From: Fibrobacteria bacterium AD312
Lineage (GTDB): Bacteria > Fibrobacterota > Fibrobacteria > Fibrobacterales > Fibrobacteraceae
Direction: 5' to 3'
Length of the DNA stretch: 64,000 nt
Assembly: GCA_001462345.1 (NCBI GenBank)
Contig: LIUM01000040.1
Coordinates: 1 to 64,000 of the forward strand
Each line of letters starts with the position of its first letter. Within the stretch, counting starts at the first letter, position 1. The position numbers and the translations under genes are program-made. The notes beneath the pieces were generated by a model. The model did no database searches and was not told where the DNA came from. It saw nothing but the letters and a program-made list of their open reading frames with translations. Of the stretch, positions 52,802-61,136 are shown one piece after another.

Positions 52802-54205
52802 GTGAAAAAAACGATGTTTCCTTATTTTTTCGTTTTAATCCCTTTGCTTGGGATTATGGCGTGCGTTTTTGATTCCGATAATGAGGGCGTAAGTACTTTA
52901 TTAGATCATGAAGGTCTCCCATCAAATTATAAAGTGGAAGTTTTAACAATTAGTGATATTGAGCCTTCATCGGCAATTTCTCATTTAGATGAATATCCTT
53001 ATTCAGGGGGGCTTCGAGCCGTTCTAGGAACTTCTTTTGATTTGAATCATGACTTGTTTTTGGATATTGCTTTTAAAGATGAAGACTTTTTCTCTGGATA
53101 TTCATCGGATGATTCGGCTCGTGGTCAATTAGAATTTTATTTAAATAAAGATTTTTATTCTTCTAAAGAATTAACATATAAAGATTCCTTACCTATGAAG
53201 GAAGAACTCACTTTAAGTTATAGTTGGGTATTAAATACAGGGAGTGGAAAAGAGTTTGTTGATAGTATTGGATCTATATACGATACCACATGGTATAGAA
53301 GTGTTAACTCATGGGATAATGAAGTATTTGATACAGTATACTCTGTAAAAATTGAAAACTTTGATTCTCTAGTTATTTTTAGAATACCAGAGGCTCTAGT
53401 TAAAGCCATGCAAGAAGTAGAGAATGCATGCCGTTTACAACTTAAGATTTCTGCAAAAGAATCTGGCCGTTTATACCGTCTAAATGGTTCTCTTTCTGGG
53501 CAACCTCCAGTACTTCGTCTTAAAGGTAGCAATGGCACTTTAACAAGCGTTTCTCCTTTCCGCATGGCCATCAAAAGTTCATTTATAAACGAAGGCGATT
53601 ATTCTAAAGTTCTTCATGGCGGAGGCCTTCGCGAATCTTTAGTGATAGAACTCCCTAAAGAAAAAATTATGAGTGCCTTGAGTTCTTTTTATGGAGATGA
53701 ATTCCCTTATGTAGAAGGCGATAGCATTGATGTTCGTCAATTGGTTGTTTTAGCAGAAATAAAAATTCCATTAGTAGAAGATCAAAGTAAGAATACTTTA
53801 AATAAACCAATACAAATGGTAGTTAGATCTAATATTGATAGTTTAGGCGAAAATATTCTCAAGAAAGAGGTCTACAAAATAAACTCGGATTTGGTTAAAG
53901 AACAAGGTCATCCTAATATGGTCTTTAATGGAAGTGATACTTTATCACTTCAAATTACATACGGCATGCGAGATTTTATTAATAGGGCAAGTCGTCAAGA
54001 CGATTTCCGTTTTGTGATTCATTTAGGTTTTCCTGTACTTCGTCCTAATGACCCCCTTTATTCAGATTATATAAACGAAGATGGTGATTCTATCCGATTT
54101 AATTTTAGTCACTTTGATTATGTTCACTATGATTTAGCCCCATCTTTAGAACAGTCCATGAATTTAAAATTATGGCTTGCGACTAAAAGAGGAGAAGGAA
54201 AATGA
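52802..54205 (+). CDS. Lipoprotein of unknown function, first gene of an envelope operon
   Basis: 467 residues from GTG 52802, chosen because TTGGAG stands 5 bases upstream and the frame then begins MKKTMFPYFFVLIPLLGIMAC, a lipoprotein signal with Cys21; ATG 52814 is an alternative. The mature protein is acidic and strand-rich with no motif I recognise; it has short phrases such as VLRLKGSNGTLTSVSPFRMAIKSSF and LAEIKIPLVEDQS that suggest jelly-roll or DNRLRE-like sandwich modules. The following barrel gene overlaps its stop codon (ATGA), so the two are translated together and may form a surface complex. Confidence 0.75.
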   Translation: MKKTMFPYFFVLIPLLGIMACVFDSDNEGVSTLLDHEGLPSNYKVEVLTISDIEPSSAISHLDEYPYSGGLRAVLGTSFDLNHDLFLDIAFKDEDFFSGYSSDDSARGQLEFYLNKDFYSSKELTYKDSLPMKEELTLSYSWVLNTGSGKEFVDSIGSIYDTTWYRSVNSWDNEVFDTVYSVKIENFDSLVIFRIPEALVKAMQEVENACRLQLKISAKESGRLYRLNGSLSGQPPVLRLKGSNGTLTSVSPFRMAIKSSFINEGDYSKVLHGGGLRESLVIELPKEKIMSALSSFYGDEFPYVEGDSIDVRQLVVLAEIKIPLVEDQSKNTLNKPIQMVVRSNIDSLGENILKKEVYKINSDLVKEQGHPNMVFNGSDTLSLQITYGMRDFINRASRQDDFRFVIHLGFPVLRPNDPLYSDYINEDGDSIRFNFSHFDYVHYDLAPSLEQSMNLKLWLATKRGEGK

Positions 54206-55446
54206 AATATTTATTATTCATTCTAGGTTGTTTATTCACCGTCTCTTCTTATGCCACTTCAATCATGGGACTTGATGCTTTAGGTGCAGAAGATGTTAGT
54301 GGTGCTTCGGCGGCGATTGCTGGTTCTGGTTATGCTGGTCACGCCAAGGCCTCTGATGAAGGTGTGTCTATGGTTAACCCAGCTCGCCTTGCCTACAACA
54401 GGAATGTCTCTTTTTCGGCAAACCTTTCTTATCAAATGGTATCGGCTTCGGTTAAAAATGGATCTCTTGGCTCGCAATCAATTTCCATTCCTTCGTTTTA
54501 CCTTGCTTTCCCTATGGGGCAGTTTGGCGCTTTCTCTTTGGGCCTTTGGCAGCATTACTCTTCAAATTATAGGGCAGAATTAAACGATAGTCTAAATTCA
54601 CAACAAGCGACTCTTGAATACCAAGGAAGCCTTTCTGAATTTACTCCATCTTATGCGATTAAACTTCCTTTTTGGCATCGCTTGTCTGTCGGCGGTACAG
54701 CTCATTTTGTAATGGGGAATAATAAACGCATGTTAACGCTAGGCCCAGATAATAGTGGTGTTTCTGAAAGTGATTCTTGGGCTACCAATAATTCAGACGT
54801 GACAGACGTTGTGAATGGCTCTTGGTCTATATTAAATCACCCTGCTTACTATACTGTCTCTGCTCAGTATCGCGGTAAAATGGCAAGTCTCTTTTTCTCC
54901 TATACGACTGCATACACTTTAGTCAACGATATGGAATATCAGTTGCAAGTAAGTCAACTAGATACTTTAGCTCCAACGAAAATGTCACGGCAAATAGATG
55001 TTCCAATGACATTCGCTTCTGGGGTTTCTTATCGGCTTGCAAAACGACATTTTGTAATGCTTGATTTTATGTGGAAACCATGGAAAAAAGCGATTCCAAA
55101 CATGGCTCAAAGCTGGGATCTGCGTAGTGAAACACTTGTTGAATCGGAATTTTTAATCTCCGCTGGTTACCAACGAGATGGAAGTACTATCTTTTATGAT
55201 AGTTACATGTCCCGCATGGCTTATCGAGCAGGAGCCTGGTACAAAAACGGTTACATTAAAGATGTCTCTGAAATAGGCGGTTCTATTGGTCTTGGGTTCC
55301 CTCTTGGAAAACGAGGCACAACGATTGATGTTGCTTTACAAGGGGGAGTTCGCTCTTCAAAGTCCGAGACCCATTTGGATGAAACATTTATTGGTGTAAA
55401 AATAGGGCTTATGGGTTTAGGTTCTTGGGGCAAAAACGAACGCTGA
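54202..55446 (+). CDS. Outer-membrane beta-barrel, FadL/PorV-like
   Basis: 414 residues. Signal peptide to about residue 18 (TVSSYA). The N-terminal GLDALGAEDVSGASAAIAG and SDEGVSMVNPARLAYNRN resemble the plug region of FadL/OmpP1 and PorV-like barrels (the usual phrase is NPAxLA). Alternating strands with aromatic ends follow, ending GVKIGLMGLGSWGKNER. FadL proteins import hydrophobic molecules, and PorV-like ones assist type IX secretion; which applies here is open. AGGAGAAGG precedes the ATG, which overlaps the lipoprotein stop codon. Confidence 0.75.
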   Translation: MKYLLFILGCLFTVSSYATSIMGLDALGAEDVSGASAAIAGSGYAGHAKASDEGVSMVNPARLAYNRNVSFSANLSYQMVSASVKNGSLGSQSISIPSFYLAFPMGQFGAFSLGLWQHYSSNYRAELNDSLNSQQATLEYQGSLSEFTPSYAIKLPFWHRLSVGGTAHFVMGNNKRMLTLGPDNSGVSESDSWATNNSDVTDVVNGSWSILNHPAYYTVSAQYRGKMASLFFSYTTAYTLVNDMEYQLQVSQLDTLAPTKMSRQIDVPMTFASGVSYRLAKRHFVMLDFMWKPWKKAIPNMAQSWDLRSETLVESEFLISAGYQRDGSTIFYDSYMSRMAYRAGAWYKNGYIKDVSEIGGSIGLGFPLGKRGTTIDVALQGGVRSSKSETHLDETFIGVKIGLMGLGSWGKNER

Positions 55447-55471
55447 GGGATGTAAAAGAAAGGAGTTTTAG

Positions 55472-56686
55472 ATGGCTATAGAAAAAAAGACAACAGCAAA
55501 AGAATCAGTTAAGAAAGTGGCATCAAAGATTGTTGAAAAAGTAATGCCAAAAACAAAAAAGAAAGAAGTTGCTGTAAAGGCTGAAACAAAAAAGAAAGAA
55601 GCCGCTGTGAAAACTGAAACAAAAAAGAAAGCAACGTCTGTAAAGGCTGAATCTAAAAAGAAAGAAGCCGTTGTAAAGGCTGAATCTAAAAAGAAAGAAA
55701 AAGCTGTGAAAGCAGAGTCTAAAAAGCCTGCGGCTGTTTCAACAAAAGAAAAGGGGACGAAGGTGAAAAAAGAAGAACCAAAAAAAGTCGGTCTCAAAAA
55801 ACCTGAAGCAAAAAAGGTGGAGACTAAAAAAGAAGCAGTGAAAAAAGAAACTGCTAAAAAAGAAATTGTAAAAAAAGTCGAAGTTAAAAAAGCAGCGACA
55901 TCAAAAAAAGAAGAAGCCAATCATTCTTTTGCTCCTGAATATTTAGTTTTGATGCAAAAGGATCCTAATTGGTTACAAGCTTTCTGGGAAGTTTCAGACT
56001 CTCGTCTAAAAAAAGTACAAGCAGGCAAAGAGAAACTAGTTCTTCGTCTTTTTGATATTTCTTCTGATTTGACTATTCGTCGTTCAAAGAAAAGAGTTTT
56101 CAAAGACATTGAAATTCCAGCCGATGCAAAAACGTGGTATGTTCAAAACCAAAATCAAGATGGTGGTATTAAGGCCGCTATCGGAACTACTTCTGGAAAT
56201 ACGTTCTCTCCAATTATTGAAACAAGCGAAATGCAAACCTTCAGTTTTGAAGGGATTCATCCAAATACAGAAAGTCTGTTTTTCAAGGCTTCTTTAGGAA
56301 CAACAAATATTGGTGGATCTAATAGTTCTGGCGTTACGAGCGTTTCTGCTGAATCTTGGCTCAAACAACTAGCCAGTTCTTCTGAATCGATGTTCTCTGG
56401 CGTTCTTTCAAGTGGTGCATTAACTTCTAATGTGTCCAAAGACTCCGTAAATTATGGAAAAGACTTTTTCTTATGGGTAAAAACACGTTTGATTGTTTAC
56501 GGTGGTACTCGTCCAGACGCTCATCTTCAAGTGAGAGGCCAACCATTCCCATTAAATTCAGACGGTACTTTTTCTTTAGAAATGGACTTACCTGACTCCA
56601 CACAAGTGATTCCAGTTTTTGCAACTGATAAGGATGGCGATTTCCCAACGACAATCGTTCCTATTGTTGTAAAGCGTACGGAGTAA
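55472..56686 (+). CDS. Lysine-rich repeat protein with DUF4912 domain
   Basis: 404 residues. Residues 1-150 are lysine/alanine/glutamate-rich and disordered or helical, with five 11-residue repeats at 29-83 (KKKEAVVKAES type) and further K-E-rich stretches. From about residue 150, FAPEYLVLMQKDPNWLQAFWEVSD begins a DUF4912 domain, and PDAHLQVRGQPFPLNSDGTF near the end looks like its second conserved block. DUF4912 proteins often lie beside GH57 genes, as here (10-base gap). The basic N-terminus might bind nucleic acid or anionic polymer; that is speculation. Confidence 0.85.
   Translation: MAIEKKTTAKESVKKVASKIVEKVMPKTKKKEVAVKAETKKKEAAVKTETKKKATSVKAESKKKEAVVKAESKKKEKAVKAESKKPAAVSTKEKGTKVKKEEPKKVGLKKPEAKKVETKKEAVKKETAKKEIVKKVEVKKAATSKKEEANHSFAPEYLVLMQKDPNWLQAFWEVSDSRLKKVQAGKEKLVLRLFDISSDLTIRRSKKRVFKDIEIPADAKTWYVQNQNQDGGIKAAIGTTSGNTFSPIIETSEMQTFSFEGIHPNTESLFFKASLGTTNIGGSNSSGVTSVSAESWLKQLASSSESMFSGVLSSGALTSNVSKDSVNYGKDFFLWVKTRLIVYGGTRPDAHLQVRGQPFPLNSDGTFSLEMDLPDSTQVIPVFATDKDGDFPTTIVPIVVKRTE
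55556..55720 (+). repeat. 33-nt tandem coding repeats
   Basis: Five units of 33 bases encoding the 11-residue KKKEAVVKAES-type repeat; the units are similar but not identical. Confidence 0.8.
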
Positions 56687-56696
56687 TCTTGTTTTT

Positions 56697-58262
56697 ATGG
56701 GTGCTCCCGGTAAACTTTTATTTCTTTTACACGCGCATTTACCCTTTGTGCGTCATCCGGATCACGAACGCTTTCTAGAAGAAAATTGGCTTTTTGAAGC
56801 AATCTCAGAGACATACTTGCCTTTAGTGCAGGTGTTGTCTCGTCTTTTAGAAAAAGGTGTTCCAGGTACAATTAATTTAAGTGTTTCGCCGCCTTTACTA
56901 GAAATGCTCTCTGATCCATTGTTAATCGAGCGCTATTCTAAGCACCTCATTAAACAGCTTGACTTGATAGAAAAAGAACTGATTCGTTTTGAGGGAGATC
57001 CAGAAAAACTCCCTGTGATTCGTTTCTATCACAGTAGGCAAAAAGCATTGATTCATACATGGGAACAAGGGTGTCATAGAGATCTATTGTCGGCGTTTAA
57101 GTTATTAGAAGAATCTAAAATTTTAACGATTTTAACTTGTGTAGGGACACACCCATTTTTACCTGCATATCAAAGTGATCCTGATTCCATTCGTCTTCAA
57201 CTTCAAGTTACTTCGAGGTGCTATGAAGAAGCCTTTGGAAAAAAGCCAAAAGGAGTATGGCTCCCAGAGTGTGGCTATTTTGATGGCTTAGATTCGTTGC
57301 TTGCAGAGTATGGTTTTGAATATTTCTTTTTAGAAACGCATGGTGTTTTGTTAGCAAATCCTCCGCCAAAATTTGGTGTATTTGCCCCCATGAAAACGCC
57401 ATCGGGTCTTTATTGTATTGGGAGAGAACAATCTAGTTCCGTAGAAGTTTGGAGCCGTAAATCAGGGTATCCTGGGCATCCTGAATATCGAGAATTTTTT
57501 AGAGACATTGCTTTTGAACGTGAACGAAAATATTTAGGCGAGTACTTCTTTGCTGGAGAAACCCCTATTGAAACGGGCTTAAAATACTATCGCATTACAG
57601 GCGGAGAACAGAAAATGATCTACCGTCCATGGAATGCAATGCACTTAACCGAAGATCATGCTCGTTTATTTATCTCAAATCGTGAAGCCACTTTTTCGGA
57701 TTTACTTCCACACATGGAAGGTAGTAATGCGTGTATTCTTTGCCCTTATGACGCCGAGCTTTTTGGCCATTGGTGGTTTGAAGGCCCTTTATTTATAGAA
57801 GCTTTATTTGAAAAAGCAGCCAGTTCACCTTGGCTAGAAATGGCTTCTGTAGAATCCGTGAGTGCTTCTATAGATGATTCTATTCATCGTCCTGTGTTCT
57901 CTTCTTGGGGAGAAGGTGGCTTTAGTAGCGTTTGGATGAACGACGAAGTACAAGATGCTTACCCACGTTTCTTTAAGATGAAATCACTTTATAATCATTT
58001 ACGTTCCTTAAAGAAAACGAAACGATTACATCGAATCCTCTCTCAAATGGCTCGTGAAATTATGTTATTCCAGTCTTCTGATTGGGCGTTTATGATCCAC
58101 AATCGTTCTGCAGAGGGCTATGCTAAATCGCGTTTGGATGAGCACTACAAGAATGTTCTTTCTCTTTACGATTTAGCACTTTCTAAAAAGTCCGATTTAG
58201 AAGAATTGGACCGTTTAGAAAAAAAACACAATTTATTTCCTTGGATTGGCGAACTTCTCTAA
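56697..58262 (+). CDS. GH57 alpha-glucan branching enzyme
   Basis: 521 residues. Motif order fits GH57 branching enzymes: LLHAHLPFVRH at the start, nucleophile Glu191 in GVWLPECGYFDGL, acid/base Asp352 in CPYDAELFGHWWFEGP, and a helical C-terminal domain (HLRSLKKTKRLHRIL, LYDLALSKKSDLEELD). Transfers alpha-1,4 chains to alpha-1,6 positions in glycogen in the cytoplasm. The gene begins 10 bases after the DUF4912 gene and its last 30 bases overlap the opposing helicase gene. Some GH57 members have other specificities (amylopullulanase, 4-alpha-glucanotransferase), but the WLPECGY motif favours branching enzyme. Confidence 0.88.
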   Translation: MGAPGKLLFLLHAHLPFVRHPDHERFLEENWLFEAISETYLPLVQVLSRLLEKGVPGTINLSVSPPLLEMLSDPLLIERYSKHLIKQLDLIEKELIRFEGDPEKLPVIRFYHSRQKALIHTWEQGCHRDLLSAFKLLEESKILTILTCVGTHPFLPAYQSDPDSIRLQLQVTSRCYEEAFGKKPKGVWLPECGYFDGLDSLLAEYGFEYFFLETHGVLLANPPPKFGVFAPMKTPSGLYCIGREQSSSVEVWSRKSGYPGHPEYREFFRDIAFERERKYLGEYFFAGETPIETGLKYYRITGGEQKMIYRPWNAMHLTEDHARLFISNREATFSDLLPHMEGSNACILCPYDAELFGHWWFEGPLFIEALFEKAASSPWLEMASVESVSASIDDSIHRPVFSSWGEGGFSSVWMNDEVQDAYPRFFKMKSLYNHLRSLKKTKRLHRILSQMAREIMLFQSSDWAFMIHNRSAEGYAKSRLDEHYKNVLSLYDLALSKKSDLEELDRLEKKHNLFPWIGELL

Positions 58263-60008
58263 CCAATCTTCATCTTTAATGATATTGTAAGCGTAGCCTT
58301 GTTCTGTTAAGAACAATTGTCTGTTCATTGCAAATTCTTGTTCTCTAGAATCTTGAGAAACTAAAGTAAAGAAGTGTGCGGAACCACCATCGGATTTTGG
58401 TCTAAGAACACGACCTAAGCGCTGGGCTTCTTCTTGACGACTACCAAACGTTCCAGAAATTTGAATTAAAATATTCGCGTCAGGTAAGTCGATTGCAAAA
58501 TTACCCACCTTAGAAATAATCAAGTGTTTTAAAATGCCATCACGGAACGCTTGGTAAAGTTGGTCTCGTTCAATGTTTGGCGTTTTTCCTGTAATCAAAG
58601 GAATTTTAATTTCTTCGGTCAGTTTTTCGAGTTGATCGATGTATTGCCCAATAATTAAAATGCGGTCTTCTTCGCCATTAAAGTGATTTAACAACATTTT
58701 AACGACGTCTTGCTTTTTTTCGTTTGTGCTAGAAATGGTAATCTTTTCACGCTTGGAGGCTAGAGCATATTTCATCTTCAGTTCAGGATCCATGCAAACA
58801 CGTATTTCGTTACAATCGGCTTTGGCTATCCAACCTTGAGATTCTAATACACGCCAAGGAATATCATATTTTTTTGGCCCAATTAAAGAAAATACTTCGG
58901 TCTCTTTTCCGTCTTCTCGAACTAAAGTAGCCGTTAAGCCAAGTCTTCTTGTGGCTTGCATTTCTGTACTGAGTCTAAAAACGGGAGCAGGGAGCAAATG
59001 AACTTCGTCATATATCATTAGGCCCCAGTGATGAGTATTAAAGAGAGGAATATTCACCATTTCATTTTTATCGAAAGTGATTTCTTCTTCTTCTTCCTTT
59101 CCTTCTAACTCTTCTGAATTTTCATTTGGTTTTTTGCGTTTGCGTTGCGTTAGAATTTGATATGTCGCTACGGTCACGGGCCCTATTTCTTTGACTTCTC
59201 CAGAATATTCTTTGATTTGATCTTCTGTAAGAGAAGTCTTATCAATTAGCTCTCGAATCCATTGTCTAGAGGCTGAAATATTAGGTGTTAAAATCAATGT
59301 TTTTGTCTGAGTTAATGCCATGGTAGCCATACCAATGACTGTTTTCCCTGAACCACAGGGAAGAACGATAACTCCAGAACCACCTTTTTCAGAACCAGAA
59401 GCATAAAAAATTTGTGCGGCTTCTTTTTGATAGTCGCGTAAAGCAAATTCTTTCCCAGAAAGTGTTTCCTTGCGAAGCGACATAGGAAGAGGATCTCCAG
59501 AGATATAACCCGCTAAATCTTCAACTGGAAATCCAGAATTGGTAAGGAGCATTTTCAAAAGGCCACGTCGATTGGCATTGACGTAAGCTCTTTTCTCATT
59601 AATAAACGATTCGACTAGAGGTTTAATTTCTGGGATTTTTACAATTTCTAAAAAAAGAATTTCATTGTCTGATTCAAGAATGAGTTTGTCATCTTCTTTC
59701 ACTAAGCGAAGAATTCCATATCGTCCCATATAATCTTCGATTTCAGTAATGACAGAAGGAGGTAGGGGATAACGACTCTGTGCGTCTAATCGCTCTATAA
59801 CATCCTTGGCTTTAAGACCAGTGGAGGCTGCATTCCATAGAGATAAGTGGGATATTTTGTATGTATGTAAATGCTCCGGACTTTTTACTAATTCTGTAAA
59901 AGGAGCGATTGCATCACGAGCCTCTTCATATTGAGGGTGATGAATTTCAACCAAGATTTCTAGGTTGCTTTGAACAATAATGGCGCCGTTTGTATTCATG
60001 TTGCCCAT
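58233..60008 (-). CDS. XPB/Ssl2-type DNA helicase
   Basis: 591 residues. N-terminal damage-recognition-like part, then helicase motifs: Q-like LRDYQKEAAQIF, Walker A LPCGSGKT (216-223), DEVH box (334-337), GLTATLVRED with the XPB-specific RED motif (364-366), and SRQEEAQRLGRVLRP as motif VI. The C-terminal FFTLVSQDSREQEFAMNRQLFLTEQGYAY is the XPB thumb region. An acidic insert (291-315) lies between motifs Ic and II. Bacterial XPB acts as a 3'-5' DNA helicase in repair. Start may be ATG 60008 or 59999. Its 3' end overlaps the branching-enzyme gene by 30 bases, tail to tail. Confidence 0.93.
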   Translation of the reverse strand: MGNMNTNGAIIVQSNLEILVEIHHPQYEEARDAIAPFTELVKSPEHLHTYKISHLSLWNAASTGLKAKDVIERLDAQSRYPLPPSVITEIEDYMGRYGILRLVKEDDKLILESDNEILFLEIVKIPEIKPLVESFINEKRAYVNANRRGLLKMLLTNSGFPVEDLAGYISGDPLPMSLRKETLSGKEFALRDYQKEAAQIFYASGSEKGGSGVIVLPCGSGKTVIGMATMALTQTKTLILTPNISASRQWIRELIDKTSLTEDQIKEYSGEVKEIGPVTVATYQILTQRKRKKPNENSEELEGKEEEEEITFDKNEMVNIPLFNTHHWGLMIYDEVHLLPAPVFRLSTEMQATRRLGLTATLVREDGKETEVFSLIGPKKYDIPWRVLESQGWIAKADCNEIRVCMDPELKMKYALASKREKITISSTNEKKQDVVKMLLNHFNGEEDRILIIGQYIDQLEKLTEEIKIPLITGKTPNIERDQLYQAFRDGILKHLIISKVGNFAIDLPDANILIQISGTFGSRQEEAQRLGRVLRPKSDGGSAHFFTLVSQDSREQEFAMNRQLFLTEQGYAYNIIKDEDWLEKFANPRK

Positions 60009-60016
60009 ATTTAGAA

Positions 60017-60050
60017 ATAAAAAAGCCCGATTCCCAGAGGAAATCAGGCT
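60017..60050 (-). terminator. Terminator of tRNA-Thr
   Basis: AGCCTGATT pairs with AATCGGGCT around a nine-base loop on the minus strand, followed by a T-tract. Confidence 0.8.
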
Positions 60051-60052
60051 AG

Positions 60053-60125
60053 AGCCACCCAGCAGATTTGAACTGCCGACCTGCTGATTACGAATCAGCT
60101 GCTCTACCAGCTGAGCTAGAGTGGC
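60053..60125 (-). tRNA. tRNA-Thr (CGT)
   Basis: 73 bases including the discriminator. Acceptor GCCACTC/GGGTGGC with one T-G pair, D arm GCTC/GAGC, anticodon stem GCTGA/TCAGC with loop TTCGTAA giving anticodon CGT, T arm GGCAG/CTGCT with TTCAAAT. CCA not encoded. Confidence 0.96.
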
Positions 60126-60285
60126 AAAATGTGCGTTTAAGAACTAAAATCGCATGTGAATTTAGCTATCTCGTACTAGGGCGTCAAGTTTTATTTTGAA
60201 AAGGCTTTATAAAAAGCCTTTGTCCCTAGATTAAATAGTTGAATTTTTATATCTTTAGATTTCAATTTTTCAACATGGATTAAAT

Positions 60286-60957
60286 ATGGCGGAAAATAAT
60301 ACCCATAAAGAATTTTTTGTAGCTTACGGTTCAAAGATCATCATTGCTCTTCTTGCTGTTCTCGTTTTAGTGGCAGTGGTTGTGAAAATCAATCAATCCA
60401 ATAAAAATGATCAAAAACAACAAGCAGAACTTTTAGGCCAAAGTTTTAACTTTATTTACGAAGGGAACGATGATAAAGCTCTTGCTGAGTTAGAACGTTT
60501 AATTCAGAATAAAGAAGTGACAGGTCTTTCTTATGCAAAAGCAGCGTTGCTTGCTGGTAACATCAAATACAAAAAAGGTGATTTTGATGGAGCCGCTGTA
60601 TTATTCCAAAAAAGTTTAGACAATGCAGCTGATGTTGATTTAATTACCGCAGCAGCAATGCATGGCCGTGCTTCAGTAGCTATTGAAAAGCAGGATTATG
60701 CTTCTGCAGTAGGTCTTCTTGAAAAATTCATCGCAAAATATGGTGAAAGAACAGGAAACTTAAGCGATCGTTATCGTAAGGCAGAGCCAGTGGATGCAGT
60801 TCCTTCTGTGCCAGATGCTCTCTGGAAGCTTGCTCTTGTTTACCAACAAATGGGTGCAAACGATAAGGCCAAAGCCACAGCAGAAAAATTGTTGAAGGTT
60901 TATGGCGATTCTCAAATGTATGTGGATCGTGCAAAAAAATTGATCGCGAGCTTATAA
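60286..60957 (+). CDS. Membrane-anchored TPR protein (YfgM/TPR_21-like)
   Basis: 223 residues. One N-terminal membrane helix at about 16-35 (IIIALLAVLVLVAVVV), then helical repeats of TPR type: ALAELERLIQNKEVTGLSYAKAALLAGNIKYKKGDFDGA, ASAVGLLEKFIAKYG, and ALWKLALVYQQMGANDKAKATAEKLL. The arrangement is like YfgM/TPR_21 proteins that work beside the Sec translocon as chaperone helpers; this function is inference. It stands alone between the tRNA-Thr and a terminator. Confidence 0.82.
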   Translation: MAENNTHKEFFVAYGSKIIIALLAVLVLVAVVVKINQSNKNDQKQQAELLGQSFNFIYEGNDDKALAELERLIQNKEVTGLSYAKAALLAGNIKYKKGDFDGAAVLFQKSLDNAADVDLITAAAMHGRASVAIEKQDYASAVGLLEKFIAKYGERTGNLSDRYRKAEPVDAVPSVPDALWKLALVYQQMGANDKAKATAEKLLKVYGDSQMYVDRAKKLIASL

Positions 60958-60982
60958 TTTTTTGAATCAATAAAAGAATTGT

Positions 60983-61018
60983 TGCCAGCTATTAATAAAT
61001 AGCTGGCATTTTTTTTTG
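60983..61018 (+). terminator. Terminator of the TPR gene
   Basis: TGCCAGCT/AGCTGGCA perfect stem with a ten-base loop and nine or more T. Confidence 0.88.
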
Positions 61019-61085
61019 CACCAATAAATAATTCATGCAAAGCTTATATTTAAAGATGAATTGATTCTTTTGAAAAACTTTTGCA

Positions 61086-61121
61086 TAAAAAAAACTCGAA
61101 ATAATCTTCGAGTTTTTTTTT
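61086..61121 (-). terminator. Terminator of the GH116-like gene
   Basis: AAAACTCGAA/TTCGAGTTTT hairpin with A- and T-tracts on both sides, 16 bases beyond the minus-strand stop codon. Confidence 0.85.
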
Positions 61122-61136
61122 GCTTTCGTTGAATCT

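Noticed and set aside
55468-55920. 150-codon minus-strand frame rich in Phe and Ser
   Set aside because: Antisense mirror of the lysine-rich repeats of the DUF4912 protein.
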